Notes: generated from the sequence alone by a model not told the origin. A stretch of 64,000 nt of DNA from Mycoplana azooxidifex (GCF_014196765.1 NZ_JACIEE010000007.1:396641-460640), one strand, 5' to 3'; shown: positions 18,359 to 27,262, counted from the first letter of the stretch. Program-made: numbers and translations.

Positions 18359-18883
18359 TTAACCTCGGTTCCCGGTTAGAGAAGGATAACTGTCCACGCT
18401 CTCTCGCAATTCGGCCAGCCGGCCGCGCATTCCATCAATCTCCGAGACCTGCGTCGCCAGGATCTTCTCGGCGATTTCCCTCACGAGAGGGTCACGCCCG
18501 TGAAGAAGTACAAGCCGAGCCATCTCGGTGGCGCCCCAATGGTGGGGGATCATCATGGCGAGGAAATCGAGGTCAGGGTCGCCGGACGGTGGATCGGCGT
18601 GCATATCACGGTTCATCTTGTCCATGCCGGTGTGCATTTCGGCGATGAACCGTGAATAAGCTTTAGGGTCGACACCTAGCTCCGTTGATGCCCCCGCCCT
18701 ATACCCTGCATACTCGCCATCTGCCCCATTTGATGAGGATTCTGCTTGAGACGCCATCTGGCTGGGATCCGAGGAGCAAATATCATCAAGAAAGGGAGCC
18801 TTCGACCCTGCATCGGCGAGGTTCGCCACCGCAGGGCCAGCAAATGAAAATGTCGAAAAAAGTGATCGACGCGCCTGGGGCAT
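18359..18883 (-). CDS. DUF305 family protein
   Basis: A 174-residue protein with start ATG 18883 behind GAGGAGGG. The C-terminal half carries the DUF305 signature: FIAEMHTGMDKMNRDMH, then FLAMMIPHHWGATEMARLVL with the paired histidines that are candidate metal ligands, and EIAEKILATQVSEIDGMR. The N-terminus is hydrophobic enough for a weak signal peptide but no clear cleavage site is seen. It follows the beta-propeller gene by 10 bp in one operon. DUF305 proteins are often found with copper or metal resistance genes; function here is inferred only. Confidence 0.85.
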   Translation of the reverse strand: MPQARRSLFSTFSFAGPAVANLADAGSKAPFLDDICSSDPSQMASQAESSSNGADGEYAGYRAGASTELGVDPKAYSRFIAEMHTGMDKMNRDMHADPPSGDPDLDFLAMMIPHHWGATEMARLVLLHGRDPLVREIAEKILATQVSEIDGMRGRLAELRESVDSYPSLTGNRG

Positions 18884-18893
18884 GTTACCCTCC

Positions 18894-20285
18894 TCAAGCA
18901 GTTTCGCTCGGAGAGCCGGGGCGAACATAGACAAGATTGATAGATTTCTTGTTGCGCAATTTTCCAGATGGCAGGTCCAGTGATCCCAGAGGGATCTGGC
19001 GAATGAAGCGTGGTTTGAACGGGTCGGCGACATCGAAGACGGTGCAAACCGTTTGCCCGGCGTTCGGCGTGCCAGGGAGCGCATCAAGTTCGTGTGCGAC
19101 GTAAAGCTTGGTGTTGGACGGATCGGTCCAGATGCCGTGCGCCTCTCGTCCATGGCTGAAGAAATCACCGACGACTTGACGCTTGCCTGGCTTGACCGAA
19201 CGATCGACAATTGCGATCCGGCTGGAGGCAACACCGTCCGGACCGTCATCGTCGACGCGAGCAAATGTGACATAGGCCACGCTGGCGCGTTCGTTGCTTA
19301 CGAACTCGACATGATTGGGCCGTGCCCTTTCGCCGAGCTTGATATAATCGCGCAGCCCATGGTTCTCCGACGCGCTGTAAACCGATACGGCATCGGCAAG
19401 CTTCTGGGAGATCCAGAATTCTTCGCCGTTGGGTGCGAGCTTGACGAACGGCGCGAAGCCGAACTTATCTTCCTTCGAAGTGTCGATTGTTGCTTTGTGT
19501 TCGACGGAAGAGAACCCGTTCGCATCGTATCTGACGCTCAGGACCTCAATGCAGGGGAGTTTTTGCGAGATCACAAACGCCGTTTCCCCCTTGGCCGAGA
19601 ACCATACCATAGCCGGTCCGATCAGGGTTGGGATGAAACCGCGAACCGAGGAGCCACGAGGAAGGTCTCCCGACGATTCCGCTCGTGCCTTTGCCACGTC
19701 GACGACTGCTATCCGGTCTTCACCCCGCACCGCGACCCAGATCTCCTTGCCATTGCGTGTGAAGATCGGTTCGTGCGGCTCGCGGCCCACCAGCACGCCA
19801 GAAGTCAGGATTTCCGGACTCGTCTTGTCACTCGCTTGCGGATTTGCGCGATTGCCGATGACCTTCAATGTCGTCGTATCGACGAGATAGAGATTGCTCG
19901 TACCGCGTCCGCACGTTGCGAAAATCCGGGAGTCCGGAGAGGGTACGCATCCGTGGATCGAAATCGCACCGTGATACAACGGCTTCTGTATCATTTCGCC
20001 ATGTGCGGGGGTGACACCTCCTGTCACGAAGCGGAAGGGAGGGCGTGGATCCTCGTCAAAGCTGGTCAGGTTGACGGTGCCGATAACCTCGTCGCGCACC
20101 GGGTCAATAGCCGTCAGTGTGTTTGAGTCCTCATTGGTCAGAAAAACGCGGTCGCCTGGCTGTGGACCTGCGGTCGAGGCAGCATGGGCGACGCCGAATG
20201 TGGGAGCAATGGCTGCAGCGGCGACGGCGCCGGCAACCTGAAGGACGGTACGGCGCGTGATATGATTGGTCGGGTCAGTAGTCAT
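18894..20285 (-). CDS. Secreted YncE/YVTN-type beta-propeller protein
   Basis: A 463-residue protein. The start is taken at ATG 20285 (MTTDPTNHITRRTVLQVAG) with GGAA upstream. A twin-arginine signal (TRRTVLQVAGAVAAAAIAPTFGVAHA) is followed by repeated blade motifs: VFLTNEDSNTLTAIDPVRDEV, LYLVDTTTLKVIGN, IWVAVRGEDRIAVVDV and LYVAHELDALPG. Such propellers act in the periplasm as binding scaffolds; some are linked to metal or redox enzymes. It is co-transcribed with the DUF305 gene and preceded by a motif shared with a nearby ECF sigma operon. Confidence 0.85.
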   Translation of the reverse strand: MTTDPTNHITRRTVLQVAGAVAAAAIAPTFGVAHAASTAGPQPGDRVFLTNEDSNTLTAIDPVRDEVIGTVNLTSFDEDPRPPFRFVTGGVTPAHGEMIQKPLYHGAISIHGCVPSPDSRIFATCGRGTSNLYLVDTTTLKVIGNRANPQASDKTSPEILTSGVLVGREPHEPIFTRNGKEIWVAVRGEDRIAVVDVAKARAESSGDLPRGSSVRGFIPTLIGPAMVWFSAKGETAFVISQKLPCIEVLSVRYDANGFSSVEHKATIDTSKEDKFGFAPFVKLAPNGEEFWISQKLADAVSVYSASENHGLRDYIKLGERARPNHVEFVSNERASVAYVTFARVDDDGPDGVASSRIAIVDRSVKPGKRQVVGDFFSHGREAHGIWTDPSNTKLYVAHELDALPGTPNAGQTVCTVFDVADPFKPRFIRQIPLGSLDLPSGKLRNKKSINLVYVRPGSPSETA

Positions 20286-20311
20286 TTGGGTTCCTTTCCT
20301 CGTCGCCGGTA

Positions 20312-20337
20312 AGACCAACCGCGCACATGATTATTCC
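20312..20337 (-). promoter_or_regulatory. Candidate ECF promoter before the propeller-DUF305 operon
   Basis: Minus-strand GGAATAA (20331-20337) followed after 14 bp by GGTCT (20312-20316), i.e. GGAA-N17-GGTC. The arrangement matches GGAATAA-N14-CGTCT in front of the second ECF sigma gene (22384-22409). It ends 27 bp before the propeller start. Confidence 0.6.
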
Positions 20338-20569
20338 GACCGGTGTAGTCACGAAGGCGTGATGAGGCTGTGTGTTTAGGGCGTAACCTCAGAAAGTCGC
20401 TTGGTGTTTTTCGCTTGTCGTCGGCGGAAAAAGCTTCCTCACGGGGAGAGGGCTCTGTCACGCCTCGTCGTTACGAGTCACTGATCCCGGATGTCGACTC
20501 TGTCGCCGCCCGACAGGCCTCGCGGCGTTCCTCGGGTTGATGATCGGCGGGTGCAGGACGGCCCCACAT

Positions 20570-20997
20570 CCTAAAACGTCGGCGTGCTCGGTTCGACGGT
20601 CAGCCCGATCTCGATCCGACGCGCCTCGTCTTCATCGACGAGACGAGGCTGTCGGCCAAGATGGCGCGTCTGCTGGAAAGAGCGCCGCGCGGTCAGCGCT
20701 GCAGGGCCGGCGTGTCGACAGGCGACATCGTCGTGATGGACAATTTGCCTGCCCGCAAGATCGCCGGCGCCCGTGATGCCATCGGAACGCCGGTGCACGC
20801 CTGCTTTACCTGTCGCCCCTACAGCCGCGACTTCAACCCGATCGAAAACGCCTTCTCAAAACTCAAGACACTTCTGCGTGCCAAGGCCAAGCGCACCCAC
20901 CACAGCTTTGTGGGACGCCGTCGCCACCGTTCTCGACCAGTTCTCGCCAGCCGAATGTGCCAACGACTGCAAGGTTGCTGGATATAAACCGGATTAA
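20570..20997 (+). pseudogene. IS630-family transposase remnant
   Basis: Fragments of a DDE transposase of the IS630 type. GQPDLDPTRLVFIDET contains the first catalytic Asp, and GDIVVMDNLPARK the second. CRPYSRDFNPIENAFSKLKTLLR contains the final Glu, and LWDAVATVLDQFSPAECAND the C-terminal tail. The stretch between the first and second blocks is much shorter than in intact enzymes (internal deletion), a frameshift separates the Glu block from the tail, and the N-terminal DNA-binding part is missing. It separates the propeller operon from the anti-sigma/sigma operon. Confidence 0.85.
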
Positions 20998-21009
20998 GCA
21001 GGACGCGCT

Positions 21010-21786
21010 CTAGACGCTGTTTCTCAGTTGACGCCGTACCTCGTCGGCAGTCGGATGGAGTCTTGCGGCCTCGACCGGTCCCACCAGACTGTAGCCGAGC
21101 CCATCGTCGAACCACGCATAGCCGTTTATCTCGCTGTTCGAATACGGAGACATCGGCAAGTCGCTATCTGCCCACATCGGGCGGGCAAGCATGACAAGGC
21201 GTATACCCTTGTCGTCGTCATACATGAACATCGCGGCCGGTCCCTGATCGGTCGGTACGACGCGCCCACCCATGAAGCGGAAGCCTGAAACCGTCAGGTC
21301 TGGGATCGCAACCGTTCTTCCAAGCTGCCGCGCCGTCCATTGCGCAAGCACAGCGCGGTCCTCGGCGCGAACCTCAACGGGGCGATACCCATCAGCGGCA
21401 TAGGCCCTGTAGCTGTTGGCCGCCTGTTGCGCTACCAATTCAAGGCCAGTGGACGAACGCAAGTCCATGTCGCGCAGCGTCCAGCCGACGATTCCTCCGA
21501 CCGATAGAAGAAGCACCGCTGCAGCCATAGCCCATTTCGGGGTCGAGCGCGGCCGATGTTGGTCTGCAACGAGACGCGCCAGATTCAGCTCCGGCGGCAG
21601 CGGCTCCTCAGCGATCGGCGCGAGTGCGTTGCGCAGGTGTTCGCGCTGTTTGCGGTAGGCTGCGACCCTGCTTGCGATTGGCGGATGGGAATCCAGATAG
21701 ATGATCACCTCGGCGTGGCGTGTCGGATCGAGGGCATTATCGACGAAAGCGTTGAGATCGTCTTCTGTTATGGGGCTCGTACTCAT
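21010..21786 (-). CDS. Transmembrane anti-sigma factor
   Basis: A 258-residue protein with a cytosolic N-terminal anti-sigma-like domain (ITEDDLNAFVDNALDPTRHAEVIIYLDSH), one transmembrane helix at about residues 85-104 (WAMAAAVLLLSVGGIVGW) and a periplasmic domain of about 150 residues. The zinc-binding HxxxCxxC of ZAS-type anti-sigma factors is absent. Its start overlaps the sigma gene stop by ATGA (21783-21786), the usual arrangement for a cognate pair. It should sequester the sigma factor until an envelope signal is received. Confidence 0.85.
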   Translation of the reverse strand: MSTSPITEDDLNAFVDNALDPTRHAEVIIYLDSHPPIASRVAAYRKQREHLRNALAPIAEEPLPPELNLARLVADQHRPRSTPKWAMAAAVLLLSVGGIVGWTLRDMDLRSSTGLELVAQQAANSYRAYAADGYRPVEVRAEDRAVLAQWTARQLGRTVAIPDLTVSGFRFMGGRVVPTDQGPAAMFMYDDDKGIRLVMLARPMWADSDLPMSPYSNSEINGYAWFDDGLGYSLVGPVEAARLHPTADEVRRQLRNSV

Positions 21787-22313
21787 TTTACGCTCCGAAG
21801 ATGGGGGTGGTCCGACTGTGGCTGGGCATCCCCGGACATCAGCTTGAGCAAACGTTCACGGGCGCGTGACAGGCGGGACATGACGGTTCCGATCGGAATG
21901 TTCAGAGCCTGGGCCGTATCGGCGTAGGACAGGTCCTCGACCGTGACGAGCAGAAGGACCGTGCGCTGGTCCTCCGGCAGGAGATCGATGGCATGGAGAA
22001 GGTCGCGGTATTGTAAGTGATCCTCCTGGCGCGCCGCGACCGAGAGGCTTTCGTTATGCGCGTCGTCCAGAGCGACATGCGTAGGGGTTCGCCCCGAGCG
22101 CCGGAGCCGACTCATGGCCAGGTTATGCAGGATGGCAAAGATCCAGGCTCGCGGATTCCCGTCCTTGCGCCGTTGGTGCCAGTGCTCGATTGCTCGCTCG
22201 AGACAATCCTGAACCAGATCATCGGCGGCGGACCGATCCTTGAGCAATGCGCGTGCATAGCGACGGAGCGCGGGAACAATCGGCTCTATCAGCTTCACCA
22301 TGTCCTGTGTCAT
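21783..22313 (-). CDS. ECF-family RNA polymerase sigma factor (with cognate anti-sigma)
   Basis: A 176-residue ECF sigma factor from MTQDMVKLIEPIVPALRRYARALLKD, with start ATG 22313; a longer upstream frame exists but region 2 begins here. Region 2 reads ADDLVQDCLERAIEHW, region 2.4 reads NPRAWIFAILHNL, and region 4 reads LLPEDQRTVLLLVTVEDLSYADTAQALNIPIGTVMSRLSRARERL. The downstream overlapping gene encodes its probable anti-sigma factor. A GGAATAA-N14-CGTCT element sits 70-95 bp upstream of the start. Confidence 0.92.
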   Translation of the reverse strand: MTQDMVKLIEPIVPALRRYARALLKDRSAADDLVQDCLERAIEHWHQRRKDGNPRAWIFAILHNLAMSRLRRSGRTPTHVALDDAHNESLSVAARQEDHLQYRDLLHAIDLLPEDQRTVLLLVTVEDLSYADTAQALNIPIGTVMSRLSRARERLLKLMSGDAQPQSDHPHLRSVK

Positions 22314-22383
22314 CTCACAAACCTGGAGGAGAAAACTCCTACCGCCTGCCCGGACGCGCCCGGCTTTGAGTGTATGAGACATC

Positions 22384-22409
22384 AGACGCCGCGAGGCTGA
22401 ATTTATTCC
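22384..22409 (-). promoter_or_regulatory. Candidate autoregulatory promoter of the second ECF sigma gene
   Basis: Minus-strand GGAATAA (22403-22409), 14 bp, CGTCT (22384-22388); the GGAA to CGTC spacing is 17 bp, which fits ECF promoters. It lies 71 bp upstream of the sigma start. A near copy precedes the beta-propeller operon (20312-20337). Confidence 0.6.
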
Positions 22410-22900
22410 ATAGCATGGTGATTTTTGTGAACCGCCTCCTCAGATCACCGGTAATGTTGTTTCAGGCAAGCAGGAATATCCGACTGTAGCAACAGCGACA
22501 TCGACTTGAGCCACGTGCGCAACGGAGGCTTGGTGGCATGCAGGGGCGTGTTTGTGTCGGCACCGTGAACTGGAAGCGGCAGTCACCGATTGGGTATTGG
22601 TAAGGACCTGGTCGCGCACGGCGACTGCCGGGAACGGCGACTAAGGGGTTGCCACGGGACGTTGAGGCCAGCATGAGAGACGTTTCGACACCGTTTTGGG
22701 CTGGGCGCCGCTCGGATTCTTCTGATCCTCCCAGGCTGACGTGGCGTTTCCTCACTCGCTCCTCTTCGACGGCGCTTGCCGTTCCGGCCGGGCGTGAACG
22801 ACCGGCGGCGACGCCGCGGCTTTACATCGAACCCCGATAAGTTAACTATTCGCGCGGAGGAATGGAGGAGGGGACGCGCCAAACGCGGCCTTGAAGCTGC
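22410..22900. other. Intergenic region, no gene recognised
   Basis: About 490 bp between the ECF operon and the sigma-54 activator. Short open frames are present on both strands, but none has a family motif or a good ribosome binding site. The activator's own promoter should lie in its right half. A purine-rich GGAGGAGGGG block sits near 22865, about 30 bp before the activator start, too far to be its ribosome binding site. Confidence 0.5.
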
Positions 22901-24790
22901 ATGTTCTCGCATTCGGAGCATATCCGTGAGATTGAACGGGTCAGCCGGGGGCTGGTCACCGGCCGCGACGACATGGTCGTGCAATCGTGGCTGCGCTGTC
23001 TCGACCAGCATCGTCTCGATCCCACCCATGCCTGCGAAGCCTTCATCCTGCCTGAAGCGCGATTGCGGGAGCACCGGCAACGATCCGAGGATCTGATAAG
23101 GATCGCCCGATCGGGGCTGGAGCATCTGTTCCACCAGGTGGCCGGGCAGAACTACGTTCTGCTTCTCTCCGATCGCAAGGGCGTCACGGTAGAGTTTCTC
23201 GGCGATCCGCTGTTCGACAACAATCTGCGCAAGGCGGGGCTCTATCTCGGCTCCGAATGGTCGGAGAGCCGAGCGGGAACCTGCGCGGTCGGCGCCTGCA
23301 TCGAAACCGGCGAGGCGTTGACAATCCACCAGACCGATCATTTCGACAACACGCATACGCCGCTCTCCTGTACGGCCGCTCCGATCTACGACACGACGGG
23401 CGAACTTGCGGCCGTGCTCGACATCTCCCTGCTGAGTTCGCCGATCCTCAAGGCCAGCCAGAGCCTGGCACGCCATCTCGTCGGTGCCACGGTACGGCGG
23501 ATCGAACTCGCGAACCTGATGGCGCAGACACGCCACGAATGGGTTTTGCGCTTCTCGCGTTCGCCGGAATTCCTGGATGTCGATCCCGAGGCGGCGATCT
23601 CGATCGATGGCGGCGGCCGCATCATCGGCATGACGCATGGAGGGGCGCAGATCCTCGCCCGGGCGGGCGGCGCGGACTGGCGCACGCCGGCAAGCCTGAT
23701 CGGTCAGCCCGTGTCGAAGTTTCTGAACCTCGAGGTCGATGGCCTGTCCGAGTTGACACGGCGCCGACCGACGCAGGACCGGCTGGTCTTCGCCCGAGAC
23801 GGCAACGCGCTGTTTGCGCATGCGATCGAACCGCAGATCCAGCGTCGCGCCTCCGCCTGGGTGCACGGCGAGATCCCCCAGGCGATCCGTCGGCTCGGCG
23901 GTGACACCCCGGAGATCGTCGCCTTGCAGGCGAAAGTTGCCAAGCTCGCACGTACGGCGCTGCCGGTGCTGATCCAGGGGGAAACCGGATCGGGCAAGGA
24001 GCACCTCGCGCGCGCGATCCATGAGGGCAGCGGCCTGACGGGCGGCTTCGTCGCGATCAACTGTGCGGCCATCCCCGAGCAACTGATAGAAAGCGAGTTG
24101 TTCGGTTACATGCCTGGTGCCTTTACAGGCGCATCGGCGAGGGGGCGCAAAGGTCTCGTCGAACAGGCCGAGCGCGGAACGCTCTTCCTCGACGAGATCG
24201 GTGACATGCCGCTTGCCTTGCAGAGCCGACTCCTGCGCGTTCTCGCCGAGAAGGAAGTGCTGCCAATCGGCGGCCATGAGCCGCGCCCCGTCAACATCCG
24301 CATCGTGTCGGCCTCCCACCGGCCGCTGCACGAACTCGTCGCGGAGGGACGGTTCCGGCAGGACCTGTTCTATCGGCTCAATGCCGCAACACTCGCGTTG
24401 CCGCCACTGCGCGAACGGACGGATTTCGAATGGATCATCGCCCGCGTCCTCGAGCGGCACGCTAAGGATGGAAAAGTGCCGGTGCTATCGTCGCTTGCGC
24501 TCGACCTGCTCAAACGCCATGATTGGCCGGGTAACATCCGCGAACTCGACAACGTTCTGGCCGTCGCGGTTGCCCTCAGCGAGGGCGACGTCATTGAGCC
24601 CTCCGATCTGCCGGAAACCCTGCCCGGTGCGCCTTCTGGCGCTCACATGGCCGACGACACCGGCGGCGAACTGCGGCGGCTGCTTTCCGCCTGCAACTGG
24701 AACGTCTCGGAGGCGGCTCGCCAGCTCGGCGTCGACCGCTCCACCGTGCATCGCCAGATCAGGCGCTTCGGGATTGCGCCCAAGCACTGA
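22901..24790 (+). CDS. AcoR/MimR-type sigma-54-dependent transcriptional activator
   Basis: A 629-residue activator. The N-terminal sensor region (HIREIERVSRG, VVQSWLRCLDQHRLDP) and a GAF-like domain (GTCAVGACIETGEALTIHQTDHF) are followed by the AAA+ domain: Walker A GETGSGKE at about residue 359, ESELFGYMPGAFTGA with the sigma-54-contacting GAFTGA loop near residue 405, Walker B LFLDEIGDM, and FRQDLFYRLN. The protein ends in a Fis-type helix-turn-helix (WNVSEAARQLGVDRSTVHRQI). An in-frame stop just upstream fixes the start region. It almost certainly controls the monooxygenase gene downstream. Confidence 0.93.
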   Translation: MFSHSEHIREIERVSRGLVTGRDDMVVQSWLRCLDQHRLDPTHACEAFILPEARLREHRQRSEDLIRIARSGLEHLFHQVAGQNYVLLLSDRKGVTVEFLGDPLFDNNLRKAGLYLGSEWSESRAGTCAVGACIETGEALTIHQTDHFDNTHTPLSCTAAPIYDTTGELAAVLDISLLSSPILKASQSLARHLVGATVRRIELANLMAQTRHEWVLRFSRSPEFLDVDPEAAISIDGGGRIIGMTHGGAQILARAGGADWRTPASLIGQPVSKFLNLEVDGLSELTRRRPTQDRLVFARDGNALFAHAIEPQIQRRASAWVHGEIPQAIRRLGGDTPEIVALQAKVAKLARTALPVLIQGETGSGKEHLARAIHEGSGLTGGFVAINCAAIPEQLIESELFGYMPGAFTGASARGRKGLVEQAERGTLFLDEIGDMPLALQSRLLRVLAEKEVLPIGGHEPRPVNIRIVSASHRPLHELVAEGRFRQDLFYRLNAATLALPPLRERTDFEWIIARVLERHAKDGKVPVLSSLALDLLKRHDWPGNIRELDNVLAVAVALSEGDVIEPSDLPETLPGAPSGAHMADDTGGELRRLLSACNWNVSEAARQLGVDRSTVHRQIRRFGIAPKH

Positions 24791-24821
24791 TGCCACGGCT
24801 GTGGCACCACAGGCGTGGCAC
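24791..24821 (+). promoter_or_regulatory. Tandem enhancer (UAS) sites for the sigma-54 activator
   Basis: A perfect inverted repeat TGCCAC-ggct-GTGGCA (24791-24806) is followed by a second, weaker copy centred 14 bp downstream, CCAC-aggc-GTGG (24807-24818). They begin right after the activator stop codon and lie about 90-100 bp upstream of the -24/-12 promoter, a usual distance for an enhancer-binding protein. Confidence 0.7.
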
Positions 24822-24892
24822 TTTTCCAGCCCGTGCAACAGCCTAAATTGATTTTTCCTTTGAAATTGCTGCGTTTTCCTGCGCTGTCGCCG

Positions 24893-24908
24893 TGGCACGC
24901 CGCTTGCT
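24893..24908 (+). promoter_or_regulatory. Sigma-54 (RpoN) -24/-12 promoter
   Basis: TGGCACG-ccgc-TTGCT matches the RpoN consensus at every conserved position, including the invariant GG and GC 10 bp apart. It lies 81 bp upstream of the monooxygenase start, downstream of two activator-type inverted repeats. Confidence 0.88.
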
Positions 24909-24988
24909 GCGTTTGTTGTTGGCGGACCGCTGGAGGAGGAGTTCCAGCAGGCCCCATCGATCGATGCAAGCAAGATGGAGGAGATCAC

Positions 24989-26791
24989 ATGCTTGACGAC
25001 AGCCTCAGCACGAAGGTTGACAATGTGCTCGCAAAACTGGGCAAGGCACTGGAGACGGGCGACGTAGACGCCGCGGTGAATCTGTTCCAGGCGGATTGCT
25101 ACTGGCGCGACCTCGTTTCTTTCTCCTGGAACCTCAAGACAATGGAGGGCCGGGACCAGATCCGCGACATGCTGACAAGACAATTGGCCGCCATCAAGCC
25201 GTGCCACTTCCATCAGGATACGACCGAACTTGCCAGCGACGACGACGGCGTCACCCAGGGCTGGTTCGAGTTTGAGACCGACGTCGGGCGCGGCTACGGC
25301 CATATTCGCTTGAAGAACGGTCTCATCTGGACGCTTCTCACTACCATGACCGAACTGAAGGGACATGAGGAACCCAAGGGGAACCGCCGCCTCCCCGGCG
25401 CCGAGCATGGGCATGGCAAGGCACGCAGGACCTGGAAGGAAAAGCGCGAGCAGGAGACGTCGGAACTCGGTTATGCCACGCAGCCCTATGTGGTAGTCAT
25501 CGGCGGCGGGCAGGGCGGCATCGCGCTCGGCGCCCGCCTGCGCCAGCTCGGCGTGCCGACGATCATCATCGAGAAGAACGAACGGCCGGGAGACAGCTGG
25601 CGCAAGCGCTACAAATCGCTCTGCCTGCACGACCCCGTCTGGTACGACCATCTCCCCTACATTCCGTTCCCGGAGAACTGGCCGGTCTTTGCGCCGAAGG
25701 ACAAGATCGGCGACTGGCTGGAAATGTATACCAAGGTCATGGAGCTCAACTACTGGAGTTCGACCGCCTGCAAGTCCGCCTCATACGACGAGGTGAAGGA
25801 GGAATGGACGGTCGTCGTCGAGCGCGACGGCAAGGAAGTGGTGCTCCGGCCGAAACAACTGGTGCTGGCGACCGGAATGTCAGGCAAGGCTAGTATTCCG
25901 AAGTTCCGGGGACAAGACCGGTTCAAGGGCGAGCAACAGCATTCGTCGCAGCATCCAGGCCCGGACGCCTATAAGGACAAGAAGGTCGTGGTCATCGGGT
26001 CCAACAATTCGGCACACGACATCTGTGCTGCACTGTGGGAGGCCGGGGCCGACGTCACCATGGTCCAACGCTCCTCGACGCATATCGTCCGCTCCGACAC
26101 GCTGATGGACATCGGGCTCGGCGACCTCTACTCCGAGCGGGCCGTGGCGGCAGGCATGACGACGCGCAAGGCCGACCTGATTTTCGCTTCGCTCCCCTAC
26201 AAGATCATGCACGAGTTCCAGATTCCGCTCTATGAGAAGATGCGCGAACGCGATGCCGCCTTCTATGAGGCGCTGGAGAAAGCCGGCTTCATGCTCGACT
26301 GGGGAGCGGACGGCTCCGGCCTCTTCATGAAGTATCTCCGCCGCGGCTCGGGCTACTACATCGACGTGGGGGCCTGCGACCTCATCATCGATGGCTCGAT
26401 CAAGCTGAAATCCGGCTCCGACGTCGACCACCTGACGGGAGATGCCGTGGTCCTGAAGGATGGGACGGCGCTGCCGGCCGAACTCGTCGTCTACGCGACC
26501 GGCTACGGCTCGATGAATGGCTGGGCCGCCGACCTGATTTCAAAAGAGGTCGCCGACAAGGTGGGCAAATGCTGGGGGCTGGGCTCGAATACGCCGAAGG
26601 ATCCCGGGCCCTGGGAAGGTGAGCAGCGCAACATGTGGAAGCCGACACAGCAGCAGGCGCTGTGGTTCCACGGCGGCAACCTGCACCAATCGCGACACTA
26701 CTCGCAATACCTGGCGCTGCAACTGAAGGCGCGAAAGGAGGGGATCGCAACGCCGGTCTACGGCCTGCAGGAACGGCATCAGCTCGGTTGA
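24989..26791 (+). CDS. Flavin-containing monooxygenase with N-terminal NTF2-like domain
   Basis: A 600-residue protein from ATG 24989, preceded by GGAGGAG. Residues 1-130 form a SnoaL/NTF2-like domain (NLFQADCYWRDLVSFSWNLKTMEG). Residues 165 onward form a class B flavoprotein monooxygenase: an FAD motif VVVIGGGQGGIALGARL near residue 171, an NADPH-type motif VVVIGSNNSAHDICAALWEAGADVT near 335, and a LVVYATGY end near 500. It likely oxygenates a small heteroatom- or carbonyl-containing compound; the substrate is unknown. Expression should need RpoN and the activator encoded upstream. Confidence 0.85.
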   Translation: MLDDSLSTKVDNVLAKLGKALETGDVDAAVNLFQADCYWRDLVSFSWNLKTMEGRDQIRDMLTRQLAAIKPCHFHQDTTELASDDDGVTQGWFEFETDVGRGYGHIRLKNGLIWTLLTTMTELKGHEEPKGNRRLPGAEHGHGKARRTWKEKREQETSELGYATQPYVVVIGGGQGGIALGARLRQLGVPTIIIEKNERPGDSWRKRYKSLCLHDPVWYDHLPYIPFPENWPVFAPKDKIGDWLEMYTKVMELNYWSSTACKSASYDEVKEEWTVVVERDGKEVVLRPKQLVLATGMSGKASIPKFRGQDRFKGEQQHSSQHPGPDAYKDKKVVVIGSNNSAHDICAALWEAGADVTMVQRSSTHIVRSDTLMDIGLGDLYSERAVAAGMTTRKADLIFASLPYKIMHEFQIPLYEKMRERDAAFYEALEKAGFMLDWGADGSGLFMKYLRRGSGYYIDVGACDLIIDGSIKLKSGSDVDHLTGDAVVLKDGTALPAELVVYATGYGSMNGWAADLISKEVADKVGKCWGLGSNTPKDPGPWEGEQRNMWKPTQQQALWFHGGNLHQSRHYSQYLALQLKARKEGIATPVYGLQERHQLG

Positions 26792-27181
26792 TGCACTGCG
26801 AGCCTGGCCGCCGGAGAACTGGGCAATCTGGCGGCCGAGCTTACCCAACACCGTTGGTGACCTTTTCCCGGCGAGCCGGCTGGGAAATGGCTCGTAGGGT
26901 GCGACGCATCCGTCACTTGGCAGCTAACTGCTGGAATGCAAAAAGCCGCCTCGGCATCAACTTGATATTTCCGATGCGGCGAAATTAGTTAGGGATAGGA
27001 CCGGTGGCTCAACGGAAGCTTCGCAGCTGCCGTTTCCCGGCGGCTGGAGCAGATCAAAGCAGGCTCTACCACCACACCACAGGTCCCGGCCTAGCCGGGC
27101 ACAGTGACCTGGTGTTGAGCGCGAAGGAAGGAGCGCTTGTGATCGATCCGGCGACGACCTGCACGGCTAGTTGCGCCAACT
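26792..27181. other. Intergenic region with decayed sequence
   Basis: About 390 bp downstream of the monooxygenase. A short stretch near 27003-27110 reads RWLNGSFAAAVSRRLEQIKAG before a stop and could belong to the degraded IS21-like element just to the right, but this is weak. No gene is recognised. Confidence 0.4.
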
Positions 27182-27262
27182 GCTGGATTTGGTGCCCGCA
27201 GCTACGAGCAAGAAGACGTGATCTTCGATCCGCTGCATTACCTGCCGCTGATCGACCAGAAG
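27182..27262 (+). mobile_element. IS21-type transposase (IstA) fragment
   Basis: A 27-codon stretch reads ARSYEQEDVIFDPLHYLPLIDQK. The DPLHYLPL-x-x-QK core matches the C-terminal region of IstA transposases of IS21-like elements. Both sides run out of homology within a few codons and the frame is interrupted upstream, so this is a small scar. It sits next to a truncated dehydrogenase and may mark the insertion or deletion that removed it. Confidence 0.45.

Noticed and set aside
22462..22755. A 97-residue minus-strand frame before the sigma-54 activator
   Set aside because: No motif or ribosome binding site; composition looks random.
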